Of a stretch of DNA of 64,000 nucleotides, positions 57,436 to 64,000 are shown in pieces. A program made the position numbers and the translations under genes. Position 1 is the first letter of the stretch; each line of letters starts with the position of its first letter. The notes under the pieces were generated by a model. That model did not search any database and was not told the origin of the DNA. It saw only the letters and a list, made by a program, of their open reading frames with translations. This stretch comes from Mesorhizobium_L sp035547755 (GTDB lineage: Bacteria; Pseudomonadota; Alphaproteobacteria; Rhizobiales; Rhizobiaceae), in NCBI GenBank assembly GCA_035547755.1, contig DASZUG010000092.1:62001-126000 (forward strand), in the 5' to 3' direction.

Positions 57436-59052
57436 ATGGTGAAGGCGATCATCATCGGCGGCGGCCATAACGGCCTCGTCTGTGCCTGGTATCTCGCTTC
57501 CGCCGGCGTCGAGGTGACGGTCCTGGAACGGCGCGCGGTCGTCGGCGGGGCTGCCGTGACGGAGGAGTTCCATCCCGGCTTCCGCAATTCGGTCGCCTCC
57601 TACACGGTTTCGCTGCTCAACCCGAAAGTCATCCGCGACCTCGCCCTCCATCGTCACGGGCTGGAAATCCGGGAGCGAAGGCTCCTCAACTTCCTGCCAT
57701 TGCCGGACGGGCGCTTTCTCGAAGGAGGCGCCGGCCGGACGAAGGCCTCTGTTGCGCAATTCTCGGCAAAGGACGCGGAAGCGCTCGACCACTATGGCGC
57801 GACGCTCGATACCATTGCCGACCTCCTGCGCGACCTCGTTCTCAAGACGCCGCCCAACGTCACTTCGGGCGGCTGGGCCGCGGCCATACCGGAACTCTTG
57901 AAATCGGCCTCGCTCGGCAAGCGCTTTGCCGATCTCGACATGGAAGCGCGTCGCGATACGCTCGATATCTTCACCAAATCAGCGGCCGACTATCTCGACC
58001 GCTGGTTCGAGAGCGAGCCGATCAAGGCGCTCTACGGCTTCGACGGAATCGTCGGCAATTATGCTAGCCCCTATACGCCGGGCAGCGCCTATGTGCTCCT
58101 GCACCATGTCTTCGGCGAGGTGAACGGCAAGAAGGGCATATGGGGCCACGCCGTTGGCGGCATGGGCGCCATCACCCAGGCCATGCGCCGCGCCTGCGAG
58201 GAGAAGGGCGTTGTCATCCGCACCGACAGCGCCGTAAAGGAACTTCTGGTCGCGAAAGGCCGCGCGGTCGGGGCCGTCACCGACAAGGGGGACCGCTTCG
58301 ACGCGCCGATCGTCGTCTCGAACCTCAATCCGAAGCTCTTCTACACCCGTATCGTCGATCCGGCCGTCCTGCCGCCGGATTTCCTGAAACGGATCCGTGG
58401 CTGGCGCAACGGCTCCGGAACATTCAGGCTGAATGTCGCACTCTCCGAATTGCCGGACTTCACGGCCAGGCCCGGTCGAACGCCCGCAGACCACCATACT
58501 GCCGGCATCATCATCGGTCCGTCGCTCGCCTATATGGACCGTGCTTTTCTCGATGCGAAGCGGGATGGCTGGTCGAAGGAGCCGATCGTCGAGATGCTCA
58601 TTCCTTCGACGCTCGACGACAGCCTCGCCCCGGAAGGCCGTCACGTCGCCAGTCTCTTCTGCCAGCATGTGGCGCCACAACTGCCCGATGGTTTCCCCGG
58701 CGGTTCGTCCTGGGACGACCATCGCGAGACGGTGGCTGACCTGATGATCGAGACGGTCGACCGCTATGCGCCCGGCTTCAAGGCCAGCGTCATCGCCCGG
58801 CAGATCACTTCGCCGCTCGACCTCGAACGCACTTTCGGGCTTCTCGGCGGCGACATCTTCCACGGTGCGCTGTCGCTCGACCAGATGTTCTCCGCCCGCC
58901 CGATGCTCGGCCATGGAGATTACCGCGGGCCGATCCCGGGTCTCTATATGTGCGGCTCCGGCACCCATCCGGGCGGCGGCGTCACCGGCGCGCCGGGCCA
59001 CAATGCCGCGGCCGAGATATTGAAAGACGTCAAGAGGCGCCGGGTCGCCTGA
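57436..59052 (+). CDS. Phytoene-desaturase-like FAD oxidoreductase (PYROXD2 group)
   Basis: A 538-residue FAD-dependent oxidoreductase. N-terminal dinucleotide fold 'KAIIIGGGHNGLVCAWYLAS', then 'VVGGAAVTEEFHPGFRNSVA', and C-terminal FAD region 'GLYMCGSGTHPGGGVTGAPG'. This is the bacterial PYROXD2/phytoene dehydrogenase-like pattern. No carotenoid genes are nearby, so a role in carotenoid synthesis is unlikely. It is embedded in an amino acid import operon, 6 bp after a permease and 17 bp before a deacylase, which suggests oxidation of an imported amino acid derivative. The true reaction is unknown. Confidence 0.82.
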   Translation: MVKAIIIGGGHNGLVCAWYLASAGVEVTVLERRAVVGGAAVTEEFHPGFRNSVASYTVSLLNPKVIRDLALHRHGLEIRERRLLNFLPLPDGRFLEGGAGRTKASVAQFSAKDAEALDHYGATLDTIADLLRDLVLKTPPNVTSGGWAAAIPELLKSASLGKRFADLDMEARRDTLDIFTKSAADYLDRWFESEPIKALYGFDGIVGNYASPYTPGSAYVLLHHVFGEVNGKKGIWGHAVGGMGAITQAMRRACEEKGVVIRTDSAVKELLVAKGRAVGAVTDKGDRFDAPIVVSNLNPKLFYTRIVDPAVLPPDFLKRIRGWRNGSGTFRLNVALSELPDFTARPGRTPADHHTAGIIIGPSLAYMDRAFLDAKRDGWSKEPIVEMLIPSTLDDSLAPEGRHVASLFCQHVAPQLPDGFPGGSSWDDHRETVADLMIETVDRYAPGFKASVIARQITSPLDLERTFGLLGGDIFHGALSLDQMFSARPMLGHGDYRGPIPGLYMCGSGTHPGGGVTGAPGHNAAAEILKDVKRRRVA

Positions 59053-59069
59053 AGCGCAGGGATTGAAGC

Positions 59070-60128
59070 ATGAAGAAAACCACCGTCACCATCCCCGGCG
59101 ACACGATCGGCGCCAGCTATCACCTCGACGTCCTGCGCTTTTCGGGCAGTGACCGGAACGCGCCGAAGGCCTATCTGCAGGCCGCCCTTCATGCCAACGA
59201 ACTGCCGGGCGTCGCCGCGCTGCATTATCTGATCCCGATGCTGAGGAAGGCCGAGGCGGAGGGGCGGCTTTCGGGCGACGTCACGATCGTGCCGAAGGCC
59301 AATCCGATCGGCGGCGCGCAATATTTGTTCCACGAGCATGCGGGCCGCTTCTCACTCGCCTCGCGCATCAATTTCAATCGCGACTTTCCGGTGCCGGGCG
59401 CCGGAGGCAGCCGTGCCAGAGTGGCGATGGATGCGCCCGTTGCGGCTGAAAGGCGGCTGAAGAGCCTCTTGCTCGATCTCGCCGAGGGGCATGACATCGT
59501 CCTCGACCTGCACTGCGACGACGAAGGGCTCTCCTATCTCTATGTCCCGGCGCCGCTCTGGCCTTATATGCGCGACCTCGCCGCCTGTCTCGGATCTGGC
59601 GGGGTGATCGTCTGGGGCGAGGCATCGGATGCCGCATTCGAGGAAGCCGCGCTGCTGCAGATCGCCGACGTCCATGACAGCACCGCGGATTGGCGGAGCA
59701 AAGCGGTTTCGACCGTGGAGTTGCGCGGGCGCGCCGATGTGGCGCCCGAGACCGCCGCGCATGATGCTGAAGGCCTTTACCGCTTTCTCGTCGCCCGCGG
59801 CGTCGTTTGCGACCCGATGGCGCCGGCGCCGGGAGACTGGCAAGGTGTCGCCGAGCCGATCGAGAATGTCGAAATGATGCGCGCGCCGGCAAGCGGCACC
59901 CTTCTCTTTCAGGTCCGCCCCGGTGACATGGTGAAGGCGGGTGACAGACTGGTCACGATCGTGACCGCGCCGGGCGAAGAGGGAGGCACCATTGAGGTCA
60001 CGGCGCCGCAGGATGGATTGATCCTGACCCGTCGTGTTCATCGTGTGACAAGCCTCGGCGACGACCTTCTCAAACTCGTCGGAAGCCGCCGCTCGGCCGA
60101 CGCGACTTCAGGAACGCTAGAAGCCTGA
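59070..60128 (+). CDS. Succinylglutamate desuccinylase/aspartoacylase family (M14) zinc deacylase
   Basis: A 352-residue AstE/AspA-type protein. Zinc ligands appear in 'LQAALHANELPGVAALHYLI' (His, Glu) and 'DIVLDLHCDDEGLSYLYVPA' (His). The C-terminal beta-barrel part 'APASGTLLFQVRPGDMVKAG' resembles a biotinyl/lipoyl-like fold, as in ectoine-pathway DoeB. It removes an acyl group from an N-acyl amino acid. Last gene of the importer operon, followed by a hairpin. Whether it acts on an imported acylated basic amino acid, or on a product of the PYROXD2-like enzyme, is open. Confidence 0.82.
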   Translation: MKKTTVTIPGDTIGASYHLDVLRFSGSDRNAPKAYLQAALHANELPGVAALHYLIPMLRKAEAEGRLSGDVTIVPKANPIGGAQYLFHEHAGRFSLASRINFNRDFPVPGAGGSRARVAMDAPVAAERRLKSLLLDLAEGHDIVLDLHCDDEGLSYLYVPAPLWPYMRDLAACLGSGGVIVWGEASDAAFEEAALLQIADVHDSTADWRSKAVSTVELRGRADVAPETAAHDAEGLYRFLVARGVVCDPMAPAPGDWQGVAEPIENVEMMRAPASGTLLFQVRPGDMVKAGDRLVTIVTAPGEEGGTIEVTAPQDGLILTRRVHRVTSLGDDLLKLVGSRRSADATSGTLEA

Positions 60129-60159
60129 ATGTGTGAATGTCCGTACGATGCGCGGACGG

Positions 60160-60187
60160 AGCAGCCGCTATCCGCCCGGCTGCTTCG
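60160..60187 (+). terminator. Candidate terminator of the importer operon
   Basis: AGCAGCCG (60160-60167) and CGGCTGCT (60177-60184) form an 8-bp GC-rich stem with a 9-base loop, 31 nt after the deacylase stop, followed by a short T-containing tail. A smaller stem GTCCG/CGGAC precedes it. The T-run is weak, so confidence is moderate. Confidence 0.5.
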
Positions 60188-60277
60188 TTGAAAAAGGGAC
60201 TTGAAAATAGACCGCATCCTACGGACGCCGAAACGGCTGCGACCTGCCTCCAGCCTCCGTCGCCTTGTCCACCACGC

Positions 60278-60559
60278 CATGTCCGGCTTCACGCCGAAGA
60301 AGGCCGGGTTCCACAGGACGAGATCGGCGCGCTTGCTGGTCTCGATCGAGCCGACATGCCTGGACAGGCCCTGCGCGATCGCCGGATTAATCGTGTATTT
60401 GGCGATGTAGCGGCGCACGCGCGGATCGTCGTTTTCGCCCGTTTCTTCCGGCAGGCGCCCGCGTTGCACCTTCATCTTGCGCGCCGTCTGCCATGTCCGG
60501 ATCGGCACCTCGCCGACGCGACCCATCGCCTGGCTGTCGGAGGAGATGATCGAGAAGGC
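60278..60559 (-). pseudogene. ureC: Internal fragment of urease alpha subunit (ureC), pseudogene
   Basis: On the minus strand this stretch reads in one frame as about 94 residues of the late part of UreC. It includes 'SIISSDSQAMGRVGEVPIRT', 'KVQRGRLPEETGEND', 'RRYIAKYTINPAIAQGLSRH' and 'DLVLWNPAFFGVKPDM'. These are highly conserved urease segments from the C-terminal third. Similarity stops abruptly at both ends: upstream of 'AFSIISS' and after 'KPDM' the frame turns into unrelated Arg-rich sequence. There is no start, no active-site half and no other ure gene in the window, so this is a relic. The surrounding 600 bp hold only hairpins. Confidence 0.88.
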
Positions 60560-60637
60560 AAGATTATGGCATATGGCATCGACGGTTGGATCTGCCGCGG
60601 CTCCTGACTGTCGCCATGAAAGCCGACGGCTGCCTAA

Positions 60638-60693
60638 TTGGAATTGTCTTCGCAAGACAACTCCAAGCAGATCCTCGGGACAAGCCCGAGGAT
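60638..60693. repeat. Two adjacent hairpin-forming inverted repeats
   Basis: Hairpin 1: TTGGAATTGTCTT (60638-60650) with AAGACAACTCCAA (60654-60666), 12 of 13 positions paired and one G-T wobble. Hairpin 2: ATCCTCGGG (60671-60679) with CCCGAGGAT (60685-60693), perfect. They lie 44 to 99 nt downstream of the aminotransferase stop on the minus strand and could end that transcript. The second resembles a short repeat often seen between alphaproteobacterial genes. With the ureC relic they fill the 608-bp gap 60129-60736. Confidence 0.6.
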
Positions 60694-60736
60694 GACGATC
60701 GGACGTGGTGGAAGAGCCAAAACCTCGATAACCTCC

Positions 60737-62107
60737 TCAGCCGAGCACTTCCTTTACGGCTTCTTTCGTCTTGCCGACGATCTCGTCGGCTTCCGCCCTG
60801 GTGAGGCAGAGCGGCGGGGCGAAGCCGAGAATATCGCCCTGCGGCATGGCGCGGCCGATGACGCCGCGCTTCAGAAGCGCGCCGGAAACCGCATAGCCGA
60901 TCTTCTTTTCGGGATCGAAGAATTTGCGGTCGTCCTTGTCCTCGATGAATTCGACGGCGTTCAAGAGCCCTTCGCCGCGCACGTCGCCGACATGGACATG
61001 GCCGCCGAGCGCGTCCTTCATCGCCTTGTTGAAATAGGCGCCCGTCTCGCCGGCATTCTTCACGAGCCCGAGACTGTCGATCAGCTTCAGATTGGCGACG
61101 CCGGCGGCCGCGCCGATCGGATGCGCCGAATAGGTCCAGCCATGGCCGATGGCGCCGTTCTCGTCCGTGCCTCGTTCCAGCACCTTCCAGAACTTCTCCG
61201 ACACGATCGAACCGGAAAGCGGCGCGTAGGCCGAGGTCAGGCCCTTGGCGATGGTGATGATGTCGGCCTCGATGCCGTAATGATCGGAGCCGAACATGGT
61301 CCCCAGCCGCCCGAAGCCGGTGACGACCTCATCGGCGATCAGGAGCACGTCATGCTTTTTCAGCACCTTCTGGATCGCCGCCCAATAACCCTTCGGCGGC
61401 GGCACGATGCCGCCCGTGCCGAGCGCCGGCTCGCCGATGAAGGCGGCGACGGTTTCCGACCCTTCGCTCTGGATCAGCCTGTCCAGTTCAGCCGCGCAAT
61501 GTTCGGAGAACTGTTCCTCGCTCATCGAGCGATCGTCGCGGCGATAGTAATAGGGCGCGAGCGTGTGCTTCACCTGCGGGAAGGGCAGGTCGAACTTCTT
61601 GTGATAGAGTTCGAGCCCGGTCAGCGAGCCGGTCATCAGACCGGCGCCATGATAGCCGCGCCAGCGCGAGATGATCTTCTTCTTCTCGGGGCGGCCCAGG
61701 ATGTTGTTGTAGTACCAGACGAGCTTGACGTTGGTCTCGTTGGCGTCCGACCCGCCGAGGCCGAAATAGACCTTCGACATGTTTTTCGGCGCGCGTTCAA
61801 GCACCATCTTGGCGAGTGTGATCGAGGCCTCGGTGCCGGTGCCGACATAGGCGTGGTAATAGGCGAGTTCCTTCGCCTGCTTCGCGATCGCTTCGGCGAT
61901 CTCCTGGCGGCCATAACCGACATTGACGCAATAAAGACCGGCGAAGGCGTCGAGCAACCGGTTGCCGTCACGATCCTCGATATGCACGCCCGACGCGCCG
62001 GTGACGATACGGCTGGGGCTCTCGCCGCGCGCGTGCTGGGCAAGATGGGTCGACGGATGGAAGAAATTCTCCCTGTCCCATTGGTCGAGCTGGTCGTTCT
62101 TCAACAT
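60737..62107 (-). CDS. Class III aminotransferase (aspartate aminotransferase family; GABA/omega-amino acid:pyruvate-like)
   Basis: A 456-residue omega-aminotransferase. PLP Lys is at residue 288 in 'IAKGLTSAYAPLSGSIV', Asp in 'LLIADEVVTGFGRLGTMFG', and 'FAGLYCVNVGYGRQEIAEAI' marks the N-terminal domain. The sequence belongs to the rhizobial pyruvate-dependent omega-amine group. Start ATG 62107 (MLKNDQLDQW) follows AAAGGGTAG; the frame to 62182 would include a repeat. It lies 78 bp after an SSADH-like gene on the same strand, so a GABA to succinate semialdehyde to succinate route is likely. Paralogue of the 27351-28730 product. Confidence 0.88.
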   Translation of the reverse strand: MLKNDQLDQWDRENFFHPSTHLAQHARGESPSRIVTGASGVHIEDRDGNRLLDAFAGLYCVNVGYGRQEIAEAIAKQAKELAYYHAYVGTGTEASITLAKMVLERAPKNMSKVYFGLGGSDANETNVKLVWYYNNILGRPEKKKIISRWRGYHGAGLMTGSLTGLELYHKKFDLPFPQVKHTLAPYYYRRDDRSMSEEQFSEHCAAELDRLIQSEGSETVAAFIGEPALGTGGIVPPPKGYWAAIQKVLKKHDVLLIADEVVTGFGRLGTMFGSDHYGIEADIITIAKGLTSAYAPLSGSIVSEKFWKVLERGTDENGAIGHGWTYSAHPIGAAAGVANLKLIDSLGLVKNAGETGAYFNKAMKDALGGHVHVGDVRGEGLLNAVEFIEDKDDRKFFDPEKKIGYAVSGALLKRGVIGRAMPQGDILGFAPPLCLTRAEADEIVGKTKEAVKEVLG

Positions 62108-62136
62108 TTTTCTACCCTTTCCATTCTGAAAATCGT

Positions 62137-62188
62137 TAGAGCATGATCCGGAAAGTGGGTCCCGGTTTTCCGAAAAGATCATGCTCTA
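62137..62188. repeat. RIME-like half element (second palindrome only)
   Basis: TAGAGCATGATC (62137-62148) and GATCATGCTCTA (62177-62188) form perfect 12-bp arms; the inner bases CGGAAA and TTTTCCG extend the stem. The right arm contains the stop codon (complement of 62186-62188) of the upstream aldehyde dehydrogenase. It sits between two co-directional genes, where a strong hairpin could lower expression of the aminotransferase. Confidence 0.65.
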
Positions 62189-63676
62189 GGCCCAATCGCG
62201 GCAGACATATTTGACGTCCATGAAGGCCTGCATGCCGAGGCGGGCGCCCTCGCGGCCGAGGCCCGACTGCTTGACGCCGCCGAAGGGGATCGGCGCGCCG
62301 GTCACTTTCGTGCGGTTGACCGCGACCATGCCATATTGGAGCGCCCGGCTGGCGCGATAGATGCGCCGCGGATCGCGGGTGTGGAGATAGGCGACGAGGC
62401 CGTATTCGGTGTCGTTGGCGCGCTTCAGCGCCTCTTCCTCGGTATCAAAGGCGGCGAGCGCCGCGACGGGACCGAAGGTCTCCTCCCGCATGATGAGCGC
62501 GTCGGGCGGCACGTCGGCGAGCACCGTCGGCTCGAAGAAGAGCGAGCCGGGAGATCGGCGCTTGCCTCCGGCAAGGAGCCTTGCACCCTTCGCCAGCGCG
62601 TCGGCGACGTGCTCCTCCTGCTTGGCGACCGCCTTTCCGTTCATCAGCGGCCCGATATCGGGATCGTCCAGGCCGGGTCCGACGCGAAGCGCCGCGGCGC
62701 GAGCGGCGAAGTCCTTGCAGAACCGATCATAGACGGAGCGCTCGATCAGGAAGCGGTTGGCGCCGAGGCAATCCTGCCCGGAGGTCGCGAATTTCGCCTT
62801 CACCGCCTCGTCAAGTGCGTGCGCCATATCGGCGTCGGCGAAGAGCAGGAAGGGCGCGTGGCCGCCGAGTTCCATGACGATGCGCTTCACCGTGTCGGCC
62901 GACTGGCGGTAGAGCAGCTTGCCGATTTCCGTCGAACCGGTGAAGGAGAGCGCGCGAACGCGCGGATCGGCCATCCAGGGCGGCACAACGGTCGAGGCGC
63001 GGCCGGTCACGACGTTGAAGACGCCCGCCGGAAAGCCGGCGCGCTCGCCAAGCTCGGCCAGCGCCAGCGCCGAATAAGGCGTCTCGTGCGAGGGATGCGC
63101 GACGATCGTGCAGCCCGCGGCGAGCGCCGCGGCGGCCTTGCGCGTCAGCATGGCGTTCGGGAAGTTCCAGGGTGTGATCAGCGCCGCGACGCCGACCGGC
63201 TCCAGCCAGACTTCGACTTCCGCGTCGGGCAGATGCGAGGTGACGCCTTCGATATTCGGCCGCTTCGCTTCCTCGGCGAAAAATTCAATGAAGGAGGCGC
63301 CATAATCGATCTCGCCCAGCGATTCCGACAGAGGCTTGCCCTGCTCCAGCGTCATGATGAGCGCCAGATCTCGGCTGTGCTCGACGACAAGCTCGAACCA
63401 GCGGCGCAGGATCGCCGAGCGCTGCTGCGGCAGAAGCGCCGACCACGTCGGAAAAGCCTTTTCGGCGGTATCGACGGCGGCCTTGCTTTCCGCCGCCGAA
63501 AGCGACGCAACGCTGCCCAGATGATCGCCCGTCGCGGGATCGGTGACGGCGATCACCGCGCCGTCCGCCGCAGCGACCCAGGCGCCGCCGACATAGCTGA
63601 ACTCGCGGAAAAGCTTGGGATCCTTCAGCCTCGGATGGGGCATGACGGGTTTCCGCAATTGTGCTTCGGCACTCAC
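62186..63676 (-). CDS. NAD-dependent succinate-semialdehyde dehydrogenase-like protein
   Basis: A 496-residue SSADH-type aldehyde dehydrogenase. 'ALIMTLEQGKPLSESLGEID', the NAD fold 'ALITPWNFPNAMLTRKAAAA', Glu in 'MELGGHAPFLLFADADM', catalytic Cys in 'FATSGQDCLGANRFLIE'. Unlike the 21436-22893 paralogue it lacks the second Cys of the Cys-x-Cys switch. Start choice is unusual: the ATG at 63682 directly abuts the GAGGAG ribosome site, whereas the GTG two codons later (63676) has ideal 6-nt spacing, so I use GTG. The stop codon lies inside a RIME-like repeat. It probably oxidises the semialdehyde made by the downstream aminotransferase. Confidence 0.87.
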   Translation of the reverse strand: MSAEAQLRKPVMPHPRLKDPKLFREFSYVGGAWVAAADGAVIAVTDPATGDHLGSVASLSAAESKAAVDTAEKAFPTWSALLPQQRSAILRRWFELVVEHSRDLALIMTLEQGKPLSESLGEIDYGASFIEFFAEEAKRPNIEGVTSHLPDAEVEVWLEPVGVAALITPWNFPNAMLTRKAAAALAAGCTIVAHPSHETPYSALALAELGERAGFPAGVFNVVTGRASTVVPPWMADPRVRALSFTGSTEIGKLLYRQSADTVKRIVMELGGHAPFLLFADADMAHALDEAVKAKFATSGQDCLGANRFLIERSVYDRFCKDFAARAAALRVGPGLDDPDIGPLMNGKAVAKQEEHVADALAKGARLLAGGKRRSPGSLFFEPTVLADVPPDALIMREETFGPVAALAAFDTEEEALKRANDTEYGLVAYLHTRDPRRIYRASRALQYGMVAVNRTKVTGAPIPFGGVKQSGLGREGARLGMQAFMDVKYVCRDWA

Positions 63677-63726
63677 GCGCATCTCCTCGAATGGCTACCA
63701 AAGGGAACGGCCTTTGGCGGTTGCAG

Positions 63727-63908
63727 TGCGTCCTTCGAGGCTCGCTCCGCTCGCACCTCAGGATGAGGTAGGTCGGAACCGGCACCTCAGCGGAATCAGT
63801 GCCAGTTTCTCAGGTGCAGGCTCTCAAGTGCCGGAGTCTCTTTGAGAGAGGCTTGGCGCCGGCGATCCTCATCCTGAGGTGCGAGCGGAGCGAGCCTCGA
63901 AGGACGCA
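63727..63908. repeat. Perfect 42-bp inverted repeat flanking a 98-bp spacer
   Basis: Positions 63727-63768 and 63867-63908 are exact reverse complements over 42 bases, with the words CGAGGCTCGCTCCGCTCGC and CACCTCAGGATGAGG in the left arm. The spacer contains a smaller dyad CTCTCAA (63821-63827) and TTGAGAG (63842-63848). The arm sequence is of a type common between genes of Rhizobiales. No coding sequence is seen inside. It could be a MITE-like element or two facing copies of an intergenic repeat. Confidence 0.8.
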
Positions 63909-64000
63909 CCGATATTTAAGCCAAGCATAGCGGATCGTATCGATCGGCTTTTGCTGAAGTGGAGAAGCAAAGCAGTGGAAATCACCGAAGATGCCGTGAT
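63909..64000. other. Right edge: no established gene
   Basis: After the inverted repeat only 92 bp remain. A GTG at 63975, preceded by TGGAGAAGC, opens a frame that runs off the window ('VEITEDAV'), so a gene may start here on the plus strand. This is too short to judge. Confidence 0.2.

Noticed and set aside
57436..59052. Carotenoid biosynthesis (phytoene desaturase)
   Set aside because: No phytoene synthase or other carotenoid gene is nearby, and the operon is for amino acid transport. The PYROXD2-like pattern fits better.
60038..60655. The whole 205-codon frame around the ureC fragment as a functional protein
   Set aside because: Only the central 94 codons match UreC. The flanks are unrelated Arg-rich sequence and overlap the end of the deacylase gene on the other strand.
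60638..62146. Long plus-strand frame of about 500 codons opposite the class III aminotransferase
   Set aside because: No motif, and it begins inside a hairpin repeat. The minus strand carries all conserved aminotransferase residues.
62336..63766. Long plus-strand frame opposite the SSADH-like gene
   Set aside because: Low-complexity antisense of a conserved gene, extending into the inverted repeat.
63727..63908. CRISPR-like repeat pair
   Set aside because: There is a single inverted, not direct, pair with one spacer and no cas gene in the window.

Overview
This 64 kb window is high-GC, densely packed chromosomal or megaplasmid DNA. It fits an alphaproteobacterium of the order Hyphomicrobiales (Rhizobiales). 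The reasons are the many ABC importers, a cyoABCD-SURF1 quinol oxidase block, flavoenzyme-rich amino acid catabolism, and three intergenic elements that resemble the two-palindrome rhizobial RIME repeats (about 7.4, 22.9 and 62.1 kb). I see no tRNA, rRNA, CRISPR array, transposase or phage gene. Family names come from recognising motifs in the translations, since no search could be run.

Layout. (1) 0-7.4 kb: the end of a membrane protein, then a minus-strand operon with an FAH-type 2-keto-3-deoxy-sugar-acid dehydratase, a complete RbsABC-like sugar importer and an SMP-30 lactonase. It looks like part of an oxidative (Weimberg-type) pentose pathway. (2) 7.5-12.3 kb: a polar amino acid importer (SBP, two permeases, ATPase) and an MFS symporter. 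(3) 12.8-17.7 kb: cyoABCD plus a SURF1 assembly factor. (4) 17.7-29.7 kb: an old-yellow-enzyme/N-methylproline-demethylase-like flavoprotein, two aldehyde dehydrogenases, a DAO-family oxidase, HAD hydrolase, ArgE-type deacylase, tandem GNAT protein, class III aminotransferase and GhrA-type dehydrogenase. (5) 29.9-36.4 kb: a second HAD hydrolase, an oligopeptide/opine-type importer with fused ATPases, and an Lrp/AsnC regulator. (6) 36.6-45.8 kb: two DAO flavoenzymes, a LysR regulator, hyuA-hyuB (hydantoinase/oxoprolinase family), and two genes like the small [2Fe-2S] and FAD/BFD subunits of opine oxidase or HCN synthase. Two near-identical T-N11-A dyads sit about 80 nt upstream of the DAO gene and of hyuA, which suggests one LysR regulon. 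(7) 46.2-49.5 kb: a periplasmic molybdenum hydroxylase (IorAB-like) divergent from a small cytochrome c. (8) 49.6-60.1 kb: a divergon with a dimethylargininase-like hydrolase, TetR, an AruH-like transaminase and an AruI-like ThDP decarboxylase on the minus strand. On the plus strand are a basic amino acid importer, a PYROXD2-like flavoprotein and an AspA/AstE-like deacylase. (9) 60.1-64 kb: a graveyard of hairpins with a clear remnant of urease alpha (ureC), then a class III aminotransferase and a succinate-semialdehyde-type dehydrogenase. A perfect 42-bp inverted repeat lies near the right edge.

How it fits together. Regions 8 and 9 can be read as one route: import of arginine or methyl-arginine, transamination and decarboxylation to a 4-guanidinobutyrate-type intermediate, then GABA transamination and succinate-semialdehyde oxidation. 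This is inferred from family and order only. Region 6 is the most unusual assembly: a putative ring-opening hydantoinase co-regulated with a three-part amino/imino acid dehydrogenase.
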